From the NCBI GenBank assembly GCA_020846515.1, contig JADLDX010000571.1, positions 1-23,271 of the forward strand: DNA of 23,271 bases, in the 5' to 3' direction. This document shows, piece after piece, positions 13,763 through 20,498 of this stretch; the stretch's first letter is position 1, and each line of letters starts with the position of its first letter. Below the pieces are notes generated by a model that worked only from the letters and a program-made list of their open reading frames with translations, ran no database searches and had not been told where the DNA came from. The stretch comes from Pirellulaceae bacterium (GTDB lineage Bacteria; Planctomycetota; Planctomycetia; Pirellulales; Pirellulaceae). The translations under genes and the position numbers were made by a program.

Positions 13763-15385
13763 TTAACCTGGATCGTCTTGTTCCTTGGAGAAAGGTTCCA
13801 TGACCTTCGTATTGCGTTCAACGGCGACCACCACGGTGCGCTGCTGAACCCCATCGCGCGAGCAGGCCACCGCCGGCAGCACTTGTCGACGATCAGGAAA
13901 AGGCAATCGCAGCGAGAATGTGCCATCGCTTCTCAGCTTGACAGGCTCGTTGTTGAGCGTGACAAAGCCATCGGGTACGGTCGATCCGTAAACATACAGC
14001 TCGACCTCCATATCAAAGTGAAATCCACCGCGACCTCGAAACGCTGTCTCGGCTCCCGAACCATATTGAGCCAACTGCGGGCCACCCATCGAACGCTTCA
14101 AGCGGTCTTCGAAAACTTCCTGCAGCTCAGTCGTTTCTTGCTCACTGTCATATCCGCCGCTGAGCGCAAAAATTCGCTCTGCATCGCGAGCAATGTCGCT
14201 CCAGTGATCTTCGGTCGCATCGGTGCCTGGCGTAGGTGTCCGAACGATATTGCTCTTGGCTAGCATATGAAAGCGGGTGCCCGAAAGATAACCAATCATG
14301 ACACGGAAGCGGCCAGGCGTCCCGTTCAGATCGAGATACCAATTTCGGACACCGCCGTGGATGACGATATCGCGTTCGATTGTCTCAGCAGCACTCGTGG
14401 TTCCGCTATCATCCAAACGGAGCAATCGCAGAATTGGCTGCGCGTGGTGCCAATGCTCAGCCATGGCGGCTCGAGCGCGCTCGACTGCGCGACGAGTAAT
14501 GTCCCAGGTGACTTGCAACCAAAACGCGTCGCGGACAACCAGCACAATGCGATCTTTTTGCTGCGGTTCGTCGACCGGTTCCGGCTTGGGCGGCTCAACG
14601 CGTACGACTTCTTCAAACTCGCGGGCCAAATCCTTGGTGGATTCGCGCTGCACCTGTAGTTCGCGAATGCGCTGGAGAACTGCCGGATTGGTGGGCGGTG
14701 TGGTGGGTTTAGCTGGCTTTTTGGGTGCCGCTGGCTTTTTGGTCGCAGCAATCTTCGATGCAACCTCTTTTGCAGCCACATCTTTTTCTTTAACAACTGG
14801 GGCGCCCTTGAGGCTACCCTTATCGGAAACAGGACCGTTGGCTTTGGCCTTCGTCGATTCGACTTTGCCCATCAACGCTGGTTTCGATTTGCTCTCACTA
14901 CCGTTGGCTTTGCCCGCGTGTACACCTTTGCCATTGGTCGTAGCGGTCGATTTCCCACTCACTTTTTCGGCCGAAGCTGCTGAGCCCTTGGCCGACAGAA
15001 CCTTGCCAGATTTGACCGGTTGCTTAGTAGTTGATTTGTTGGCAGGTTTGCTGGCTGCTGGGGTTTTATTGGCCGATTTGCCGGCTGCGGTTTTGAAAAC
15101 AGGTTTGCTCGCCATTCTTGAAACGGGTGCCTGTTTCTTAGAGTTTGTTTTCGCGCCGGACTTGTTGCCCGATTTTGTATCGCCCGTCTTCGGACGATCC
15201 GTTTTCTTGGCAGGCGCAGAAGTCTGCTTCGTAGCCGATTTGGCCGCAGTTTTCTTGTGTTTCACAATGGCAGCCACAAGTTGATCCTTGGTAAGCGTAT
15301 TCCAAGCTGCAACGCCCAGCCGTTTGGCCGTTTGCGCCAAGTCGTTTTTGGATTGTGACTTTAGGTCGGCAGACGTGATCAACAT
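13763..15385 (-). CDS. Rho_N-like and DUF4912 domain protein with long Lys/Ala-rich linker
   Basis: The 540-residue protein starts at the ATG at 15385 (GGGAG lies just upstream; a TTG one codon earlier is too close to it). Residues ~5-45 (SADLKSQSKNDLAQTAKRLG...TKDQLVAAIVKHKK) form a Rho_N/SAP-like helical domain that usually binds nucleic acid. Residues ~46-235 are a very basic, disordered linker of K, A, S, P and T reminiscent of histone H1 tails. Residues ~279-385 (DRIVLVVRDAFWLQVTWDIT, ending IGYLSGTRFHMLAKSN) match the DUF4912 domain as I know it. The C-terminal part (VELYVYGSTVPDGFVTLNNE, then SDGTFSLRLPFPD) looks like a small beta domain. Function is unknown; binding of DNA or RNA is inferred from the N-terminal half. 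It leads the operon with larE. Confidence 0.8.
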   Translation of the reverse strand: MLITSADLKSQSKNDLAQTAKRLGVAAWNTLTKDQLVAAIVKHKKTAAKSATKQTSAPAKKTDRPKTGDTKSGNKSGAKTNSKKQAPVSRMASKPVFKTAAGKSANKTPAASKPANKSTTKQPVKSGKVLSAKGSAASAEKVSGKSTATTNGKGVHAGKANGSESKSKPALMGKVESTKAKANGPVSDKGSLKGAPVVKEKDVAAKEVASKIAATKKPAAPKKPAKPTTPPTNPAVLQRIRELQVQRESTKDLAREFEEVVRVEPPKPEPVDEPQQKDRIVLVVRDAFWLQVTWDITRRAVERARAAMAEHWHHAQPILRLLRLDDSGTTSAAETIERDIVIHGGVRNWYLDLNGTPGRFRVMIGYLSGTRFHMLAKSNIVRTPTPGTDATEDHWSDIARDAERIFALSGGYDSEQETTELQEVFEDRLKRSMGGPQLAQYGSGAETAFRGRGGFHFDMEVELYVYGSTVPDGFVTLNNEPVKLRSDGTFSLRLPFPDRRQVLPAVACSRDGVQQRTVVVAVERNTKVMEPFSKEQDDPG

Positions 15386-15894
15386 CAAGCTCCCAAACTA
15401 GCTAGGACTCGCGGGTTAAGGGGTAGTCCCTCAGAGTCTCAAATCTCAGTTCGCCTCGAAGTTATTGCTCCTTGCCGAACTCCGAACGAATTTCTAACAC
15501 CACACCGTACGGGTATCAGCCCACAACCATTCGGGCGAATTGGGAATAGGCTATCCTTACGCCGTATCCATTGGCGGAGACTTATACCAGTATGCCAAAG
15601 CAAGCAGCATTTTGCTAGATTGCTCGCGCTATACCGAGCAAAACGCATCCAGCTAGCCCGGGCTGCATTCTGCCACAAGTACTTGCCAGCTAAAGAGTTG
15701 TCGTCCGCGACTCATTCAACTGCTGCTTTTACGTTTGGAGATGAATTCAAGTTCAATCCACCCAAATGTGCGAAGCAACTAGCCAAAATGGGCATACCAA
15801 TGGAGGCTAATGCCCCCTTAAACCGCGAGGAACACAAGCGGAGCAGGGGCGCTGAAAAGAGATGTGATGCTGAGCTGGACCCAAGCCCCCTATA
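15386..15894. other. Gene-free stretch upstream of the DUF4912-larE operon
   Basis: Short frames exist on both strands (for example 15620-15916 plus) but none looks like a protein, and the longest overlaps the end of the CaMKII-domain gene. The stretch must hold the DUF4912 promoter and the end of the plsC operon. A weak hairpin GGGCAT...ATGCCC (about 15789-15814) lies some 80 bases after the CaMKII-domain stop, without a clear T-run. I see no riboswitch or repeat that I can name. Confidence 0.5.
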
Positions 15895-16278
15895 TCAGGT
15901 GGGCACAGAGCGATGAAAGTGAACGTGCTTCCATTGACCATCTTTTTTTTGCCACACACGCGTCTCTTCGATGGCTCGCGTAACGGCGGCCCCAGAGGCA
16001 TCAAATAGTTGGGTGAGCCGGGTGTAACAAACGATGGCCACGTCCCCCATTAACCGCACATGCGGCGAAGCCATGGTGGTATTCACTTTTTTCTTCGTTG
16101 GCGAATCGGGAAAGTAGAACTGGTGAAAGGCCAAGCCTTCGACGACATGCCCTCTGGCTTCCGGTTCGAAGCATGTGAGCGATTCATCGCACAGTTCTGC
16201 ATAGGCCTGCCAGTTACCCTCAACAATGCTATCTAACAAACTCTGGCTTAAATTCAACAGTGCGTTCTTCTCACTCAT
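15895..16278 (-). CDS. CaMKII association-domain (NTF2/SnoaL-like) protein
   Basis: The 127-residue protein matches the calcium/calmodulin-dependent kinase II association-domain family in its bacterial stand-alone form: LLDSIVEGNWQAYAELCDES, then LTCFEPEARGHVVEGLAFHQ, then VRLMGDVAIVCYTRL and the ending ETRVWQKKDGQWKHVHFHRS. The fold is an alpha+beta cone that makes dimers or larger rings. In bacteria it is found without any kinase; no enzymatic role is established. Its ATG overlaps the stop of plsC by four bases (16275-16278), so it is translationally coupled to it. Confidence 0.85.
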   Translation of the reverse strand: MSEKNALLNLSQSLLDSIVEGNWQAYAELCDESLTCFEPEARGHVVEGLAFHQFYFPDSPTKKKVNTTMASPHVRLMGDVAIVCYTRLTQLFDASGAAVTRAIEETRVWQKKDGQWKHVHFHRSVPT

Positions 16279-17129
16279 TGCGAACTCTTTCTAGTTGTCA
16301 AACGGCTGCGACCAGCAATTTCGACGGGCCACTCTGGACGCCCGGCTAAACATACGATTTGCTTACCCCACTCCAACATCATTCGTTCGGCTTCGGCCAA
16401 ATCGGTACGGGTTTGCGCATCGGGAGATGGTTCGGGATTTTCTTCAACCTGCGTCACGTCGACAGCATTGTGTTCTAGCGAGCCGCGAGGGTCAATCGGC
16501 TGGCCGAAGGTTATGCGTACTCGCGCCGGCATAAACAGCGGGCTCCAAACTTCACGGCGATAGGGGCTGCCCAATATGTACAGTGGAATCAGCGGTACCC
16601 CTGCACGCACTGCCACCAGAGCAGCCCCGGGGCGAATCGAGACCAATGGCCCCCGCGTGTGATTCAAGCGGCCTTCAGGAAACATGCCCACCAGGCGGCC
16701 TTCGCGCGCCAATCGAATGGCTTGTTTCGTAGCCCCCGTATCCATACCGCTGCGATTAGTCGGTATGACCTGTAGCGCACGCAGTAGCGGGCCAAGGACT
16801 CCGTTCTCGCAATATTCTCTCGCCACCATCCAATGGACACGTCGCCCGGCGGAAAGCTGCACAAAGAATGGATCGACACTACTGCGATGATTGGCGACTA
16901 AAACACCACCGCCCTGCATGGCTTCTGGGGGTGGGTTTGTAAAATGCACACGCCATAGCAATCGACCGCACAAGTAGGTCGGCGTGTAGAGCACATTTTC
17001 CCACATCGAATAAGGCGAACCACGTATTTGACTGAGCATATAGATAATCGCTGCCATCAACAGCAGGCTCAACCAAATTACGGCAGCGAGTAAAGTCACA
17101 TTGATTTCCTGGCTGGGGACTGTCTCCAC
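16275..17129 (-). CDS. plsC: 1-acyl-sn-glycerol-3-phosphate acyltransferase (PlsC-like)
   Basis: This protein of up to 284 residues has an N-terminal membrane segment (about 11-33). It carries the acyltransferase motif HRSSVDP (H81...D86, the HX4D catalytic pair), the FPEG block at 150-153 (MFPEGRLNHT) and a downstream VPLIPLYI block. It should transfer an acyl chain to lysophosphatidic acid to make phosphatidic acid, at the inner membrane. Start choice is open: the GTG at 17129 has no ribosome site, whereas GTG at 17099 (residue 11) has AGGA seven bases upstream and would begin right at the membrane helix. It is 39 bases after miaA on the same strand and overlaps the CaMKII-domain gene. PlsC paralogues are common, so this need not be the only one in the genome. 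Confidence 0.85.
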   Translation of the reverse strand: METVPSQEINVTLLAAVIWLSLLLMAAIIYMLSQIRGSPYSMWENVLYTPTYLCGRLLWRVHFTNPPPEAMQGGGVLVANHRSSVDPFFVQLSAGRRVHWMVAREYCENGVLGPLLRALQVIPTNRSGMDTGATKQAIRLAREGRLVGMFPEGRLNHTRGPLVSIRPGAALVAVRAGVPLIPLYILGSPYRREVWSPLFMPARVRITFGQPIDPRGSLEHNAVDVTQVEENPEPSPDAQTRTDLAEAERMMLEWGKQIVCLAGRPEWPVEIAGRSRLTTRKSSQ

Positions 17130-17168
17130 TTATTTCTGTGTCAGGGAGCGCGGATGACATCTTCTCGA

Positions 17169-18152
17169 TCACTGAGAAAAAAACTTGACCAGCTCAACAG
17201 CCATGTCGCTGGTTTGGGTATCGGGCGTCAATTCAAATCGCCTGAGTTCCGATAAGCCTCGAAACCAAATCTCCTGGCGGCGAGCAAACTGTCGAGTATG
17301 GGCCTTGATAGCTTGTTCGGTTTGCTCATAACTAGCCAAGCCTTGAATATATTCTTGCATCTCCTTGTATCCGACGGCCTGGGCAGCTGTGCCTAATAAC
17401 ATACCATACTGGGTGACCAGTCCGCGCACTTCGGTTTCCAATCCCAAGTCCAACATGCGATCTACTCGGGCGTTGATTCGCTCATGCAACCACGCCCGAT
17501 CCAGGCCAATAACCGCAGCGCGTATGTGTGGGTTGATGGAAGGCGAATCAAATTGTGTCTGCCAATGGCTGAGCGGTCGCCCCGTAGCCATCGCCACCTC
17601 AAGAGCTCGAACCATGCGACGTTCATCGTGCAAGTGGAGCTTGTGCGCCAGCAACGGATCGACTTGCATCAAACGTTGACGCAGAGACTCTTGACCGAAC
17701 TGTGCCACGTCGGCTTCCACAGCAGCGCGAAACTCTGGGTTGGCCGGCGGCCCCATGAACAAGCCACGTATTAGCGCCTTCAAATATAACGGTGTCCCGC
17801 CCACGAATAATACTTGGTTACCGCGCTGTCGAATCTCAGCAGTCACCTGATGAGCCGCTTGGACGTAAGCGGACAGGCTGAAACTCTCATTGGGCTGGAC
17901 AATATCTAAGAGATGATGGGGTATTCGCTGACGATCGGCCGCCGTCGGTTTGGCTGTGCCAATGTCCATACCTCGGTAGATGGCCATCGAATCCAGCGAT
18001 ACAATCTCCGCCCCAAGACTCTCGGCTACTTCCAACGCCACGCGCGTCTTGCCGCTGGCCGTAGGGCCAGTCAGATAAAAGGCCTCTAAAGGGGGGCGAA
18101 TCCACACATCGTCAGACGCGTGTTCGGTCACGTGAGTAGTGGGCTCGTGCAT
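17169..18152 (-). CDS. miaA: tRNA dimethylallyltransferase MiaA
   Basis: The 327-residue protein is a full-length MiaA. It shows the P-loop GPTASGKT at 29-36, DSMAIYRGMDIGTAKPT at 54-70 (the usual DSMQ has A here), the IPHHLLDI block, VGGTPLYLKALIRGL, and the C-terminal ETEVRGLV...QAVGYKEMQEY and TRQFARRQEIWFRG blocks. It adds a dimethylallyl group to N6 of A37 in tRNAs that read codons starting with U. The donor, DMAPP, is the isoprenoid product to which dxr at the right end of the window contributes. The start is an ATG with no visible ribosome site; the first ~22 residues are not conserved. It is divergent from hisE across 249 bases. Confidence 0.95.
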   Translation of the reverse strand: MHEPTTHVTEHASDDVWIRPPLEAFYLTGPTASGKTRVALEVAESLGAEIVSLDSMAIYRGMDIGTAKPTAADRQRIPHHLLDIVQPNESFSLSAYVQAAHQVTAEIRQRGNQVLFVGGTPLYLKALIRGLFMGPPANPEFRAAVEADVAQFGQESLRQRLMQVDPLLAHKLHLHDERRMVRALEVAMATGRPLSHWQTQFDSPSINPHIRAAVIGLDRAWLHERINARVDRMLDLGLETEVRGLVTQYGMLLGTAAQAVGYKEMQEYIQGLASYEQTEQAIKAHTRQFARRQEIWFRGLSELRRFELTPDTQTSDMAVELVKFFSQ

Positions 18153-18401
18153 TGAACGCGGTGCTAAAGCTTGGTGCTAACGCTACTGTCTTTGATGGAA
18201 CATATACTTGCATTCGATGTTCGCGGAGCCAAAACGTCAAGATGGCAGGCCCACCATTGTTTGGACGCGTCGTCAATCAGGACTGTCGATTTGTCGGGGC
18301 TTGGGTTATCGTGTTGAGGTTGAGTGTCTTCGATCGGCCACCGGGGCTTCGAAGACCAGGCTCGTATTTTTGACTTCGAAACTTCTTCCTCCCCTTGTCC
18401 C

Positions 18402-18827
18402 ATGTCTGACAACGACCTTACGAATGAACCTTCTGGCGAGCCTGTGGGCAGCTCAGCGAGCGATGTATTTGACCGGTTGATGAACCAGGTTCATCTTCGC
18501 GCAAAGACTTTACCAGCCGGCTCTTACACCACCAAGCTCATAAGCGGTGGCGTGCCAGCCATGGGGGCAAAAGTCACTGAAGAGGCAGCCGAGGTCGTCG
18601 AGGCTGCCGGTACACTGGCCAGCGCCATGCAAACCGGATCCTCTACGTCAACCGAGGCGCTCGCCGCGCGGCAACATATGATCTACGAAGCTGGTGATGT
18701 CCTGTACCATCTTTGGGTACTGCTGGGCAGCTTCGGAGTCAGCGTTGATGAACTGCGCAGCGAACTGGCGCGACGCGAGGGTACATCGGGCCTGGAAGAG
18801 AAACGTCGCAGAAAAGAATCAACATGA
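18402..18827 (+). CDS. hisE: Phosphoribosyl-ATP diphosphatase HisE
   Basis: From the ATG at 18402 the protein has 141 residues. The core matches HisE (MazG-like all-alpha fold): VFDRLMNQVHLRAKTLPAGS, KLISGGVPAMGAKVTEEAAE with the metal-binding EEAAE, and a second acidic site EAGDVLYHLWVLL. It hydrolyses phosphoribosyl-ATP to phosphoribosyl-AMP and pyrophosphate, the second step of histidine synthesis. An insert of about 12 residues between the two sites (TLASAMQTGSSTS region) and the S/P-rich N-terminus are slightly unusual. The frame extends upstream to 18324, but those residues do not look like protein of this family. It overlaps hisG by four bases. Confidence 0.9.
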   Translation: MSDNDLTNEPSGEPVGSSASDVFDRLMNQVHLRAKTLPAGSYTTKLISGGVPAMGAKVTEEAAEVVEAAGTLASAMQTGSSTSTEALAARQHMIYEAGDVLYHLWVLLGSFGVSVDELRSELARREGTSGLEEKRRRKEST

Positions 18828-19678
18828 ATGAAAATCTCCGCATTGGCGTGCCCAGCAAAGGCCGCTTGAGCGAACTGGCCGGCGAACTTTTGCATGAAGC
18901 CGGCATCAACTTCCGGCGGCAAGAACGCACATTATTCGCTCGCGTCAGTGGCCTGCCCATCGACATTATTTTTCTGCGCAACGATGACATTCCAGTCCTA
19001 TGCGCCGAGGGTGCGATCGACTTGGGCCTAACAGGCAGCGATTTGGTCAGCGAAAGTCAGGCTGACGTCACCGTGCGCATGCCGCTCGGAGTCGGTCGAT
19101 GTCGACTGAGTCTGTGCGTGCCAGAGAATTCTCCCATCAAAGAATGCTCGCAGCTCAATGGCGTCCGCATTGCCACCAGCTTCCCGCGCGTCACAGAGCG
19201 ATTCTTGGCCCAGCACAATGCACAGGTGCACTTGGTCAATCTTTCGGGTTCCGTTGAAATCATGATCGGCTTGGGCGTGGCCGATGCCATCGTCGACTTG
19301 GTAGAAACCGGTTCGACCCTGGCAGCCAATCAGTTGCGTATCCTGACCGATATTGGCAGTTACGAAACGGTCCTTATACAAAACCCACGCACCAAGCATG
19401 GTGCTACCTGCGATCGCGTGGTCCGACGCCTGGAAGGTGTTGTGATCGCGCGCGAGTATTCTTTACTGGAATACAATGTCCCCAAAGAGCGGCTGGCCGA
19501 AGCCGAGGCCGTGACCCCAGGCTTCAAATCTCCCACAGTTTCACAGCTCGAAGACTCCACTTGGTGTGCGGTCCGCGTCATGGTCCGCAGCAAAGATGTC
19601 ATTAACGCCATGGAACGACTGGAAGCCTTAGGGGCCTCGGCTATCTTGGAAACCAGCATCCGCAATTGCAGATTGTAA
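18824..19678 (+). CDS. hisG: ATP phosphoribosyltransferase HisG (long form)
   Basis: The 284-residue protein begins with the typical RIGVPSKGRLSELAGELL. It has the PRPP-binding stretch at about 150-180 (SGSVEIMIGLGVADAIVDLV, then ETGSTLAANQL) and a C-terminal ~75-residue ACT-like domain (PTVSQLEDSTWCAVRVMVRS, ending ASAILETSIRNCRL) found only in the long form. It condenses ATP with PRPP, the first and feedback-controlled step of histidine synthesis; the C-terminal domain binds histidine. The long form does not need HisZ, and none is seen. The ATG overlaps the hisE stop (ATGA), so the two are coupled. Having steps 1 and 2 adjacent, away from other his genes in this window, suggests a dispersed pathway. 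Confidence 0.95.
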   Translation: MNENLRIGVPSKGRLSELAGELLHEAGINFRRQERTLFARVSGLPIDIIFLRNDDIPVLCAEGAIDLGLTGSDLVSESQADVTVRMPLGVGRCRLSLCVPENSPIKECSQLNGVRIATSFPRVTERFLAQHNAQVHLVNLSGSVEIMIGLGVADAIVDLVETGSTLAANQLRILTDIGSYETVLIQNPRTKHGATCDRVVRRLEGVVIAREYSLLEYNVPKERLAEAEAVTPGFKSPTVSQLEDSTWCAVRVMVRSKDVINAMERLEALGASAILETSIRNCRL

Positions 19679-19695
19679 GTTGTAAATCGCACACC

Positions 19696-19721
19696 CCGGC
19701 GTGACCTGTGCTTCACACCGG
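19696..19721. terminator. Possible hairpin between convergent hisG and ABC ATPase genes
   Basis: CCGG-C-GTGA (19696-19704) pairs with TCAC-A-CCGG (19713-19721), with one mismatch and an 8-base loop. It lies in the 34-base gap between two convergent genes and reaches into the last codons of the ATPase. There is no T-run, so this is a weak candidate. Confidence 0.3.
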
Positions 19722-20486
19722 TACGACCATGGTTTCGTTCAGCGCTCGGGACACATCAGCGTACATGCGCGCAAACTCAGGCGAACTGCGCACCTCATTG
19801 GTGCGAGGAATGGGCAGTGGATTTTCGATCCAGCGCGAGATGCGGCCGCCGCCCAAGATGGCTAATCGCCCGCTTAGGTTAACAGCTTCCGCTATGTTAT
19901 GCGTTACAAACAGAATGGTACGTTGCTTGCGCAGCCAGATCTCAAGCAACAATTCATTCATGCGATTGCGTAAGATTTCGTCCAGCGCGGCAAAGGGCTC
20001 GTCCAGCAGTAAGATGGCTGGATCGGTGACAATGGCCCGGGCCAACGACACGCGCATGCGCATACCGCCGGATAACTGCCGTGGATACTTACCCCAACTG
20101 CTCTCAGGCAGTCCGACCGACGCCAGCGCCTCACACACGCGGGCCTTCAAAACAGAGCGCGTGCTGTCATGGTTGTTTCGCCCCGCCAGCTCCAAGGGCA
20201 ATTGCACATTTTGCTGCGCCGTGCGCCAGGGTAGCAACGTGGCGTCTTGAAACACGTACGCTAAATCGCCAGCGCGACGCTTTGGCGAATCACCCGTAAA
20301 CGCCACTTCGCCACTGGTTACCGGTTGTAACTTGGCAATCGCCCGCAACAACGTGCTCTTGCCTGATCCCGAACCTCCCAACAGTGCGATGATTTCACCG
20401 GGCTTGACCGTTAGTGAGCAGTGCTCAAGCACGGGTGCATGCTGATCAAATCGAACGCACAGGTCACGTACTTCTATACCGGTCAT
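19713..20486 (-). CDS. ABC transporter ATP-binding protein (nitrate/sulfonate/taurine type)
   Basis: From the ATG at 20486 the protein has 257 residues; a TTG four codons earlier (20498), just after the rseP stop, is an alternative. It has Walker A GGSGSGKST, the Q-loop YVFQDATLLPWRT, signature LSGGMRMRVSLARA, Walker B ILLLDEPFAALDE and the H-switch FVTHNIAEAVNL. The Q-loop LLPW and overall length match the SsuB/TauB/NrtD group, which energises import of sulfonates, nitrate or thiamine precursors. The signature has MRMRVS where QRQRVA is more usual. No permease or binding protein is on this side in the window, and downstream hisG is on the opposite strand, so its partners are elsewhere. It follows rseP without a gap and is probably co-transcribed with dxr and rseP. 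Confidence 0.88.
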   Translation of the reverse strand: MTGIEVRDLCVRFDQHAPVLEHCSLTVKPGEIIALLGGSGSGKSTLLRAIAKLQPVTSGEVAFTGDSPKRRAGDLAYVFQDATLLPWRTAQQNVQLPLELAGRNNHDSTRSVLKARVCEALASVGLPESSWGKYPRQLSGGMRMRVSLARAIVTDPAILLLDEPFAALDEILRNRMNELLLEIWLRKQRTILFVTHNIAEAVNLSGRLAILGGGRISRWIENPLPIPRTNEVRSSPEFARMYADVSRALNETMVVPV

Positions 20487-20498
20487 GGGCTGATTCAA

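Noticed and set aside
14298..15284. Plus-strand frame of 328 codons
   Set aside because: It is antisense to the Lys/Ala-rich linker and DUF4912 gene; the long open frame is a by-product of repetitive AAG/GCC-type codons on the other strand, and its protein is Leu/Ala-rich with no motif.
15620..15916. Plus-strand frame of 98 codons in the gene-free gap
   Set aside because: No ribosome site, no recognisable motif, and it overlaps the end of the CaMKII-domain gene.
18153..18401. Possible small genes or extended hisE N-terminus in the miaA-hisE gap
   Set aside because: Frames on both strands lack family resemblance and ribosome sites; the gap is better read as a divergent promoter region, though I could not place the promoters.
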